Shown piece by piece: positions 10,167 to 19,027 of a stretch of DNA of 64,000 nt. Source of the stretch: Acrasis kona (lineage: Eukaryota; Heterolobosea; Eutetramitea; Acrasida; Acrasidae). The translations under genes and the position numbers were made by a program. Location: the NCBI GenBank assembly GCA_026419775.2, contig JAOPGA020001373.1:62001-126000 (forward strand), written 5' to 3'. The notes beneath the pieces were generated by a model. That model saw only the letters and a list, made by a program, of their open reading frames with translations. It had not been told where the DNA came from and searched no databases. Numbering within the stretch: position 1 is the stretch's first letter; every line of letters begins with the position of its first letter.

Positions 10167-10997
10167 ATGTCTTCAGCAAACACACTATTACCAACAACTG
10201 TTCCAACAAAAGTTCTAGACGGACCAGGAGCAACTACCGTCACTCAAACAACAGTTACACAAACAGCTTATGCAGCACCAGTCGAAGCCAAAGCTCAAGT
10301 ATTATCTCAAATAATGGGCGCTCTCATGGGTCTATCCATGTTCATTGGTGGCGTTCTTCTATTAGTTGGCGCTGCAATTAGTTTAGCAGACTTTGGATAC
10401 CACTATGTCGCCAGTGGTGTTCTCTGGATTATTGCCTTCTCCTTCTTCACATTGGCATCTGTGTTCTCCTTTATTGGAGGATTCGACTTGGGAAACAAGA
10501 ATTCAAGAACACCATACCACTTTTTAAACATTATTGGAAGCATCGCCTTCTTCTTGGGAAGCATTCTTATGATTATTGGTGCCGCTTTATGGTTATCTGG
10601 CACAGACAGATTTGACACTTTCAACGCCGGAACTATTATTTGGATTATTGGTTCTTCATTGATCCTTGCCTACTTCCTCCTCAGAAACTATGGTGCCATT
10701 GTGGATGGTATTTACTTGTACCACACCTACATGAACAACTTGACCAGCCGCACTAACGGAGCCACCACCTTCGAAGTTGCACCAAAGAGCTTGATCTCAA
10801 GTTTATATTTGAACGGTATTGCAACGGTTATGTACACCGTCGCTTCAGTTCTATTGTTGTTAGGTGCCATTGCATGGACTAGTTTCCTCAGAACTTTCTT
10901 CAGCAGATCATTCCAAACCGAAGCTGGTGTCTTGTGGGTCATTGCTGGTTCCTTGTACCTAATCGCCGGACTGTTACAAATCGCAGCACGTAGATAA
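10167..10997 (+). CDS. Six-TM membrane protein of unknown function
   Basis: A 276-residue intronless protein. A Thr/Ala-rich N-terminal tail (about 45 residues) is followed by six hydrophobic helices, roughly at 50-75, 88-112, 122-148, 160-180, 220-245 and 255-275. Several Gly-rich helices resemble each other (the VASGVLWIIA and AGVLWVIAG segments), suggesting an internal duplication of a three-helix unit. One N-glycosylation sequon (NLT) lies in the long loop between TM4 and TM5. A good TATA box and an AATAAA 10 nt after the stop suggest strong expression. I do not recognise the family. Confidence 0.8.
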   Translation: MSSANTLLPTTVPTKVLDGPGATTVTQTTVTQTAYAAPVEAKAQVLSQIMGALMGLSMFIGGVLLLVGAAISLADFGYHYVASGVLWIIAFSFFTLASVFSFIGGFDLGNKNSRTPYHFLNIIGSIAFFLGSILMIIGAALWLSGTDRFDTFNAGTIIWIIGSSLILAYFLLRNYGAIVDGIYLYHTYMNNLTSRTNGATTFEVAPKSLISSLYLNGIATVMYTVASVLLLLGAIAWTSFLRTFFSRSFQTEAGVLWVIAGSLYLIAGLLQIAARR

Positions 10998-11330
10998 ATG
11001 TAAATAAAATTGATTTTGTTTTATTCAAGCTCTCGTCCTTCTGTGAATGTCCCGTTATTGACAAGGAATGTTACCTGCACAACTCCATTCCATCCTTACG
11101 TTCACTTTTTGCATACAAGCCGTGTTTTGATTTTTGAAATTACATAGAATGACGAGTACAACATGTTTAATATCATCAAGGGCATGTTTTTTGACGATAT
11201 TAGAGTGTTACTGATAATAATCTCTTCGCAACATAAATATTTAAAGTGTGCAAATTAAAGAGTACAAGTGTATTTGTGACAGGATAACTGATTTACAACG
11301 TTCGTATTAAATTGACAAAGTTGACCAAAG
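10998..11330. other. Intergenic, nothing identified
   Basis: AT-rich. It contains the AATAAA of the six-TM gene close to its start and presumably the promoter of the next gene. No reading frame or RNA gene is supported. Confidence 0.5.
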
Positions 11331-11717
11331 ATGAGGTTGATGTGCTTGGTGCTGATCGTTGTTATCCTTTGTTTGCATGTTGGAATATCTGATGGAAAGA
11401 AAGCAAAGGGAGGTGGAGCGGTGAGCGTTTTGAATGGAACAATTTCAAATAGCACTATTGGTGAAGAATGTGAGTGGAGGTGTATTACGGGTCTTGTTGG
11501 TGGTTCTCTAACCATAGTGTGCTTTTTCATTTTTGTGATCGTTAGTATCGCAATAACTCCGAAACCTGCAGCGATTGGTAAGTTGTTCCCGTCTAATGCT
11601 CTAACACGCGATAGACCCCAGTGCATATGGGCATTAATTACTACAAACATTTATATATGACGTTCAAATTATCGTTCAGATGGGTTTTCATTTTTCAATA
11701 GTTTTGGAAACTTTTGA
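11331..11717 (+). CDS. Small single-pass membrane protein
   Basis: Exons 11331-11577 and 11680-11717 (102-nt intron with donor GTAAGT and acceptor CGTTCAG) give 94 residues. There is a signal peptide (MRLMCLVLIVVILCLHVG), a short Gly/Lys-rich ectodomain with two N-glycosylation sequons (NGT, NST) and two Cys, then a TM helix (about residues 54-74). A brief cytosolic tail ends FFNSFGNF. Without splicing the frame would read 15 residues further into the intron. No family recognised. It is convergent with the CX9C gene, 40 bp between the stop codons. Confidence 0.55.
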
Positions 11718-11757
11718 CTCAACAAAACATCCGCACTAAATTAAAGGTGTATATTTA

Positions 11758-12519
11758 TTAATTTGTTCTTCTTTCTTCTTCCTCCTTTGCGTACAATTGC
11801 TTTATCAAAATTTGGTTTTCGTCAAGGGGACCACGTCTGTTTACGACAACACTTGCATCAAGACCGTCTTCTGATACGGGTGAACGGATTGTTGCAGCTA
11901 TAAAGTATTTATCAAAACATTTATACATGTGTGTTTGATATTGCCGACACAATTGGTTCATTCTATTTGAAATGACTTGATCTCTACCCCTTAATAATAT
12001 GGCCAGAAATTTATATGAATCCTTCTGCTCTTTCATACAATCTGACACATGATTGTAGACTTCTCCACATGCCTCTGTGGATATGCACGGAAATGCTTTT
12101 TCCTTTAATTGTGCACAGACAGTATTCTCTGGGAATATATGGCACTGGTTTCTTCTTGATTCGCGCTCAAAATCTTTGCACCTTTTTGATACGTCCTGTA
12201 GTTTACTCACACTTGAGAGATCATCAAAGAGTAAACCTTCTAGCACTACATCTGCTTTATCTCGCACTTCAAGGATGAGATCTGAACATTTCGATAGTCG
12301 GTTCTCATATTTTGAGTTCGATGCTAGGCACTGTTGCAATTTATCCCGAAGAGGATAAAGTCTCTTTGTTGAATCTAGAATCGGTTCATAAAAGCATTTA
12401 TAAACACCTAATACTGCAGGATCTTTTTCATTGAAGTTTACGTGGTTTAATCTATCGACCATTTGCCGTAGTTCGCGGTTACATCTTCTTGTATATGTGT
12501 CGTTCAAAAATTCAGTCAT
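11758..12519 (-). CDS. Cys-rich helical protein with twin CX9C motif
   Basis: A 253-residue intronless protein with 12 cysteines. Residues 135-161 read C-X9-C-X5-C-X9-C, the twin CX9C arrangement of CHCH-type proteins oxidised in the mitochondrial intermembrane space. A further CX9C pair lies at 191/201. The N-terminal half has four more widely spaced Cys. The rest is predicted helical and charged. It is 26 bp downstream of, and co-oriented with, a Tim17/22-like gene, which fits a mitochondrial role. Family membership is inferred from Cys spacing only, and the 5-residue inter-pair loop is shorter than usual. Confidence 0.6.
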   Translation of the reverse strand: MTEFLNDTYTRRCNRELRQMVDRLNHVNFNEKDPAVLGVYKCFYEPILDSTKRLYPLRDKLQQCLASNSKYENRLSKCSDLILEVRDKADVVLEGLLFDDLSSVSKLQDVSKRCKDFERESRRNQCHIFPENTVCAQLKEKAFPCISTEACGEVYNHVSDCMKEQKDSYKFLAILLRGRDQVISNRMNQLCRQYQTHMYKCFDKYFIAATIRSPVSEDGLDASVVVNRRGPLDENQILIKQLYAKEEEERRTN

Positions 12520-12545
12520 TTATGTGATATTTTGTAAGAGAAGTG

Positions 12546-13452
12546 TTAAATTGAATTTCTTGTTTTATTGTTCTCATCATTTGTTGTGGGTTTTCTTTCA
12601 TATATTCCATCCAAGGATTCCAAAAAGTCTCTCTCTTCCTGTATAAAGTCTCTTAGTTTCTCCATCTCAACAGGTTCAGGAGTTACTTCTTCAATTAAGA
12701 CCCCATCTCCTGGAGTCTTTATGGTCTTCAATTCAACAGGTATGGTCTGTAATCTCTCATTTTCTTTAACAGCCTCCATCGGTATCGTTATTAGCCCAAT
12801 TATCGCGCCACCAATGATTCCAGAAAACAACCCAAGCCGAAGCAGTCTGAACACTTGACTCCTTCCAGCAGTGACAGATGCAAGACCTGACATAATCACA
12901 GCAGTTAAACAACCTGCGATCATTTTATTTTCAATCCTGAAATAGTCCTCTGGCCTCAGTACTTTGTTTATATTTGGTAGATTCATGAATGCATTATTCA
13001 ATTTTTCGTTCACACCATCCAGAAAACTAAATTTATGACGGTATCTTTGTAGTGTACATTCCGCTCCCCAAAATGTCCCCGCGAAGATTGCAGGAAAGTA
13101 AGCTGTTCTAAATCCCTTCTGAAAAAACGCGCTTGTGGCAAGTCTTCCTTTAGAAAGTTGGTTGTTGCTCAATTGCTGAAGCTTTATTAAACCCTCAGGA
13201 TTCTCTCTTGCCTTCTGATTAAATGCAGATAAACCCCTTATGCTACCAAATGCGAAACTTGCAGCGAATGTGTATAGAGAACAAATACCCCCTTAAGATC
13301 GAGTTAAATTAAAATCTTTTCATAGCCACATTACATCTATAGAAATTCGGATAATCGTAATCTAGTCGGTTGTTTTGTGCAGATTCAAAAATTCCCACAT
13401 CCTTAGGTTCCTCCACGATAATGCTCTGGTCTTTGAAATCCTTTGACGTCAT
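12546..13452 (-). CDS. Tim17/Tim22-like inner-membrane protein
   Basis: Two exons, 13335-13452 and 12546-13291, joined across a 43-nt intron, encode 287 residues starting MTSKDFKDQ. The exon 2 region GICSLYTFAASFAFGSIRG, then AYFPAIFAGTFWGAECTLQR and the Gly-spaced helices LASVTAGRSQ and LFSGIIGGAIIGL, are the small-residue-packed helices of the Tim17/22/23 (and NDUFA11/B14.7) superfamily. The C-terminus is a charged helical tail. Which member it is cannot be settled. Exon 2 has no in-frame ATG before these helices, so an upstream exon is required; the proposed splice restores the frame. Confidence 0.6.
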
Positions 13453-13475
13453 TTTTTGTAATATTTTCACAAACC
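13453..13475. promoter_or_regulatory. 23-bp divergent start-to-start gap
   Basis: Only 23 bp separate the ATG of the Tim17-like gene (minus) from the ATG of the PPR gene (plus). The two transcripts must have very short or overlapping leaders, or the annotated starts are not both correct. Confidence 0.45.
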
Positions 13476-14333
13476 ATGAACAGATTGCTCGGAGCGGCAT
13501 GCCTTGCAAAATCTATTAGACCCACATGTCCATCGCTTGTGGCTTTACCAACAAACCAGCAGTCATCGTACAGCACTCTTCGTGAAAGAAACAAAAAAAG
13601 GTACATCGTCAAAAAGAGATTAGAAAAGTTAAAGGACAATAAAACCGGACCATTCGCCTCGGAACCAACAGTCAACAACACGTTCATCAAACAACGCCTT
13701 TATGCCTACAAACCAAACGGACGCTGGAAACAAGCTTTCTTAATGTATCAAAAACTAGCAGAGCGCGATGCTTATCCCGACAGGTCCAACTTCCACAACT
13801 TTTTGCACTTGATTGGCCAACTCGGTGGTGCAGTACCACAGGCATTCCAAATCTTTAGACACGGAGTAGAGAAGTATGAAAACGATCGCCAAGCGTACAA
13901 CATTATGATCTCAACATGCGCCAAACATCCCGTCTCAATGAACGACGACCGCGAGGATTACTTACCGACCAACTCATTAAAGAAGGTATTGGAACTTTAT
14001 GAAGAAATGAAAGAAAATGACATGGCCCCAAACGCAAGTACATACTCTGCAATGCTTCAGACATTCTATTTACACAACAGAAGGCTCAATAAGGAGTCCG
14101 GCTCAGAAAACCCACCAACTGACTTGAAGGAGACGACTTTGGCAGGAAACACGTACACATTAATGGACGTCATCGAATTGATTAAAAGTCACGATCCCGT
14201 CTTCTTGGCTAATCCATTCATTCAAAAATTCTTGATTAAACTTGACGTTAAACCACAAGATATTGATCCTGACCTAGAAAAGAGAGTTCAAGAGTACAGA
14301 AAAATAATAGAACAAAAGAATGCTTGGTTTTAA
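13476..14333 (+). CDS. Mitochondrial PPR-like protein
   Basis: A 285-residue protein with an Arg/Ser-rich, acid-poor N-terminus (MNRLLGAACLAKSIRPTCP) typical of a mitochondrial presequence. Helical repeats follow in PPR style: GRWKQAFLMYQKLAERDAYP, DRQAYNIMISTCAK, and LYEEMKENDMAPNASTYSAM. Probably an organellar RNA-binding or mitoribosome-associated factor. The ATG at 13476 gives the presequence. The stop is followed at once by AAATAAA. Confidence 0.7.
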   Translation: MNRLLGAACLAKSIRPTCPSLVALPTNQQSSYSTLRERNKKRYIVKKRLEKLKDNKTGPFASEPTVNNTFIKQRLYAYKPNGRWKQAFLMYQKLAERDAYPDRSNFHNFLHLIGQLGGAVPQAFQIFRHGVEKYENDRQAYNIMISTCAKHPVSMNDDREDYLPTNSLKKVLELYEEMKENDMAPNASTYSAMLQTFYLHNRRLNKESGSENPPTDLKETTLAGNTYTLMDVIELIKSHDPVFLANPFIQKFLIKLDVKPQDIDPDLEKRVQEYRKIIEQKNAWF

Positions 14334-14530
14334 ATAAATTAACTTTGAATAATAAAAGATGTGGTTAGCTGATGTGTTCTTACTTGCTTGACACGTTGTG
14401 GTGTCTCATGCTGATGGCGCCTTTAATAACAAGATATGATGGTGATTAATTTGGTTTTGTGTGGTTGGCACCGTTTCAATTAGATTTGATTACAAGTCAT
14501 ATAAATAATGTGTTTATTACATGTTTGGAA

Positions 14531-16536
14531 TCAATCACATAGATCAGCGATTATCTTTTTTAAGGTCTCATACAACTCCTTCTTTTCGTCAGTTCCGAGG
14601 AAAACTTTACAAATCTTCTCTGGATTTCTTTTGTTTTTACCCTTGTTACTGAGTCTTACGGTACCACCAGTGTTGCATGTTTTGTAAATTTGCGCAAAAT
14701 TGGTCCCAGAAAATAGTAGCAGAGAGTTGTTGACCCTAGCTTCGTGCAATGCAGAGCCAAACCATTGGTTAATATTCAAACAAAGCTTCAAACCCGTTGC
14801 AAAAGATGCAGATATGGTGAGCTGTTCCAAATCAAATTGATCTGGTTTGATATATTTATTATGTTTTTTGCAGTAGGTATCAGAATCAAACTTGTACTTG
14901 TCCATATTATTATAAATTACTTCAAAAGAGTCTCTCTTGTCAATGACACTGCGACTACATATGGAACATAGCAGACTCAAGTACTGCCAGTCTCCTTCTT
15001 TTATTTGCTTTTTTTTGAAAGTACAAAACAAAACACTAACAATAAAGGCGTAACAATCAGGTTTCATGGGAAGGATGTCCTTGTCGTAAGCACTTTTCAG
15101 CGACCTCTTCAATTTCCTTGCTTTTTCCTTTGAAATACCAAGCACATTAAAGTAATCATAATAAGAATTACGATTTTTGCTCTTCTCAAACAACTTTTTA
15201 AAAGACTTTAAACTAACATCAAATTCTCTTGATGTATACGCGCCGTTTGCTACAAAGTATTCTTGCATGGTGTGCACCTTACCATCATCATCGTCTTTCT
15301 TCACATTATGAAAGTAAGCATAATTCAAAAACCTTTCCCTAATGCGCCCCCAGATATATCCAGAGGTTTTCTCTTTATTATAATCCTCGAAGGGTATGCC
15401 CATGTTATAATACAATTGTGTAATCATGGTTACCGCAGGATTTTGTAACTTACCACATGTATAATTCTCCATGCTTTCGTCCATTGTTTTTTTATAAGGT
15501 ATGAAATTTTTAAACAAGAAAGGATAACTAATGTGGTCAAGGTCAACAGTCTTCTTGGCAGAATACTCTTTATAAACCTTAAAACACAACTCAATGGTAT
15601 GGAAATCATCCTCTCCAAGTGCCCTCATCAAACACTTGTATACATTCTCATCATTTATTGGTTTGAATTCAAAAAATTCATTTATAAAGTCAATAACTAA
15701 ACAAAAGGTATCCAAGCGAGCGCGTTTGACAGGACGTCCGTCGCCTTGGTTTTCAAGAGTTAAACGAAAACACTGCAAGTGGTCGTTATTAATGTAATCA
15801 TTTTCGGTCAAACAAGCAAACACAGGAAGTAAAAGTGGATCTTTGAGATTTAAAGTCTTTGCAACCGTCGAGGTCGTATAGATGTCTGCTTTTAATTTAA
15901 CACTACCCTGTTGGGTTTCCCAACGTAGTGAGTTTTGTTGAATGAGACCATTGGATGGATAAATCATAAAATCAGAATCAGAGGAAATTACACCAGCATA
16001 TAAAAGTTCGCCATTTGGTGTCCTTTCCATGGCCATTTCAGCTAGCATAGGATCGGCTTCGAACGGTGCTTGGATGCATTTGATGTTTTTGTAGGTATCG
16101 GCGACTGCAATTAATAATTCCTTTTTTTGATTAGAAAAAGATTAAACAGTTGTCTTACTTGTGAACACAGAAATGGTTTTATGACTGGTCTCTCGCTCGT
16201 GTGTGACAAGTGTTTGGAATGTTTTTCCATTCTTTCGTTCATTCTATCCAAAATGGTTTGTCTCTTCTTATCTGTTTCGCAGCCATCAAATACAAATGTA
16301 ATGTTTGAATTGTTTTGGAACATTTTGAAAATCTTGTTTAGGTAAATAACGAATTGCTCATGATCACCACCATTTGTGAAATCTATGTGAGAGTCCTCGA
16401 AAAGAAAAAATAGGAATGAATTTGTATCCACTAAGATATTGGCAGGTTTGTTTTTGTTACCAAGCTCCGTCAACGATATAGTTTCTTTATGTGTCACAGA
16501 CCTTTCGATGAATGAGGATAGATATTTGATGCCCAT
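14531..16536 (-). CDS. ASTE1: Asteroid-homolog (ASTE1-like) XPG/FEN-fold nuclease
   Basis: Exons 16159-16536 and 14531-16120 with a 38-nt intron (branch-like CTAAT, acceptor AAAAAAAG) give 655 residues. The N-terminus MGIKYLSSFIERSV matches the Asteroid/FEN XPG-N start (MGIxxL), followed by ILVDTNSF and FVFDG. The XPG-I part reads ADTYKNIKCIQAPFEADPML, AGVISSDSDFMIYP, with acidic residues placed as in FEN-family active sites. Human ASTE1 trims 3' overhangs with shieldin in double-strand break repair; a similar role here is inference. The C-terminal 400 residues are poorly conserved. Confidence 0.8.
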
Positions 16537-17215
16537 TCTCACACGGGTTGTTCAATGAAAGTGGATTCAGTCAACTCAACTAACAAAAAAATTGGAGCGA
16601 GGATGGTGGTATCCGAAATACAACAAAAAGTTGCCAACAGTCTATCAATGCTATAAAGATGAGAGATCATAAGTAAAAACACATAAAACAAAAAACGTTT
16701 CTTCCGATTCCATACTTGAACACGGTATTCACAGTAGTGATGAGAAATCGGATGGTAGCGCCTCCAGCCAAGGGATACGAGCGAAAAGACGAAAGATGAG
16801 GGTCAGGACGGCACTGAAATATATAAATGATTGATAAATGATAATCAATATAGCCTGACGACGGTAGAACCGCTATGGCATGAGAAGAGTAGGACCACAG
16901 ACATTTACATACCAAATGACAATGATTTTATGCTCCTGTTGAAGCTTAGCTTGTTTAGAAGTTTTGAAGTAGTACTAAACGAGAAGGAGAAAGTGATCAA
17001 GACAAGATTAACCACATTATTACTATACAATACGCGGTCAGGCGTCAGCAATGAAGTCTAGATCAGATATACACTTATCTAATATTTTTCAAAATAAGAT
17101 CGTATGAGAAAATAAATGCACCGACTGTAAAATAATTGGTGTTCGGATTCGGTCATCATCGTCTAATTTTAGAACAAAAAATTATGATGACTTTTGACAC
17201 ATTAATTCTAGTAAA
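16537..17215 (+). other. Intergenic stretch with an unresolved reading frame (16833-17061)
   Basis: After an acceptor-like CAATATAG at about 16851, an open frame runs to TAG at 17061 and includes DIYIPNDNDFMLLLKLSLFR and NEKEKVIKTRLTTLLLYN, which looks coding in composition. Upstream candidates (ATG at 16556 or 16601) could not be joined in frame with confidence. It may be a small spliced gene or chance. No family recognised. Confidence 0.25.
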
Positions 17216-18949
17216 ATGTTTCAGTCTAATGCTTTGATTCGCTCCTACTCCCAGGATACCCAAGTTGATGACTTGATGCCAAGATCGCCTCGAAAGGGAT
17301 TGGATAAATGGGCCATACCGAGTGAACAAATAAGAAAAAACTGTTCGTTGAAGATGTATCAGGATGCACATTCTCTCGATCAATCTAATACTTGTTGGGA
17401 AGACATGTACGACGCGATTATTAATGCCGAACAAATAATCTACATTACCGGCTGGTCCCTGGATGTGGAGACGAAGCTGAAACCTCACACACCATTCTCG
17501 CTTACATTAGGTGAGTTACTCAAGCAAAAGGCATCCGAAGGTGTCAAGGTATATGTATTATTATGGAAAGTTAGAGGGATAAAAGATTTCATCAACACAC
17601 GCAATTACTCCACAAAAAAATTCTTCAAGAAGACAGGAGTCAAGTACGCAATGTGGCACTCTGACAACAACCGGTTTATATACACCATGCACCAAAAAAT
17701 GTTGATATGTGATAGTAAAAAGAAGGTCATTGCATTTCTAGGAGGTTTGGACATGACTTACGGTAGGTATGACACACCCGACCATCCACTTTTCCGTGAT
17801 AACGAGCACGACAAGTGTAATGCCACAAAAGCCAAGTTTCTAAAGGATGAGAACACCCCAAGACAACCTTGGCACGATGTGCATTGTAAAGTGGAGGGAC
17901 CAGTTGTTGGTGATTTGATGTCACATTTTTGCATGAGATGGAAATCTGTTAAAAATAAAACTCCTCGAAGAGGGGAAGATTTAAATTTTGATTATGACAA
18001 GTCTCTGGGTAACTGGAGATCTCAGATGATGTTGTCTTACATGGATTCCAGTGTTGTAATAAGAACGATACAACAGGGTTACATACACGCCATCAATAAC
18101 AGCAAGGATTACATTTACATTGAATCTCAATACTTTATAGGAGGAAGCAAGATGTGGAATGCTTCGACTAGCATGTTTGGTAAATTAATTGCAAATAAAA
18201 GAGATGTGGCTCCCAATATGATCCCAATCACGATTTCTAATAGAATTGTAAGGGCTATTGAAAATAATGAATCTCTTCGTGTGTATATTATTATTCCGTT
18301 TCATCCTGAGGGTTCCTCTACACCCGAAAATGACTTTAGTGTCAGTAAGATTATGCATTTGCAGTTTTTGACCATACAATCCATTTACAAGCAAATAGGT
18401 AAAGCTTTAAGTGATAATAATGTTGATCGTCGGCCTACTGATTATTTATTTGTTGGTTGTCTTGGCAAAGTAGAAAGAAGACCAATTTTTGATGTCATGG
18501 TCAAGAATATGATTTATGTTCATTCAAAGTTAATGATTATTGATGATGAATTTATTATGATTGGCTCTGCGAATCTTAATGAAAGAAGTTTGAGTGGGCA
18601 AAGGGATGGTGAAGTGTGTATTGGTGCATACGAAACAGATCAAGATGCAAGTCAACTAGAAAACTTTAGATATTCTTTATTTAAGGAGCACTTTGGTGAT
18701 CAAATCGATCTAAGCGATCCCTCTTCGTTGCAGTGCATTAATGATATAGAGGAACTAGCAATAAGGAATAGAATCAACTACAAGAACTCTAAAATATTTT
18801 CAGATAATAGTCACATTATGGCGCATGCATTCAATGTAACAGATTCTGGTGATGTTATTCCCGAACTACTCGATGATGTCGACGGGTACATGATGTCATT
18901 CAGTGGAAATGCATCAAAATGGGTTTTTGATGACTTTTTGTGTGCATAA
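17216..18949 (+). CDS. Phospholipase D
   Basis: A 577-residue intronless PLD-superfamily enzyme hydrolysing phospholipid head groups (phosphatidylcholine-type PLD). There are two HKD motifs: HQKMLICD (about residue 160) and HSKLMIIDDEFIMIGSANLN (about 440). The conserved inter-motif segment YIYIESQYFIGGS and the post-motif GQRDGEV are also present. There is no N-terminal C2, PX or PH domain and no signal peptide, so it is a short cytosolic form. The ATG at 17216 is the first in frame. Nothing about the neighbours suggests its pathway. Confidence 0.9.
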   Translation: MFQSNALIRSYSQDTQVDDLMPRSPRKGLDKWAIPSEQIRKNCSLKMYQDAHSLDQSNTCWEDMYDAIINAEQIIYITGWSLDVETKLKPHTPFSLTLGELLKQKASEGVKVYVLLWKVRGIKDFINTRNYSTKKFFKKTGVKYAMWHSDNNRFIYTMHQKMLICDSKKKVIAFLGGLDMTYGRYDTPDHPLFRDNEHDKCNATKAKFLKDENTPRQPWHDVHCKVEGPVVGDLMSHFCMRWKSVKNKTPRRGEDLNFDYDKSLGNWRSQMMLSYMDSSVVIRTIQQGYIHAINNSKDYIYIESQYFIGGSKMWNASTSMFGKLIANKRDVAPNMIPITISNRIVRAIENNESLRVYIIIPFHPEGSSTPENDFSVSKIMHLQFLTIQSIYKQIGKALSDNNVDRRPTDYLFVGCLGKVERRPIFDVMVKNMIYVHSKLMIIDDEFIMIGSANLNERSLSGQRDGEVCIGAYETDQDASQLENFRYSLFKEHFGDQIDLSDPSSLQCINDIEELAIRNRINYKNSKIFSDNSHIMAHAFNVTDSGDVIPELLDDVDGYMMSFSGNASKWVFDDFLCA

Positions 18950-19027
18950 TTACAAAAAAGAACTACCAAACAAGAAATACAAATGTTGGTTCCTAATAAA
19001 AAAATATTTATATCTACAATAAAGGAT

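Noticed and set aside
14531-16048. Starting the ASTE1-like protein at the internal Met near 16048
   Set aside because: The conserved XPG-N exon (MGIKYLSSF) splices in frame through a 38-nt intron, so the gene begins at 16536.
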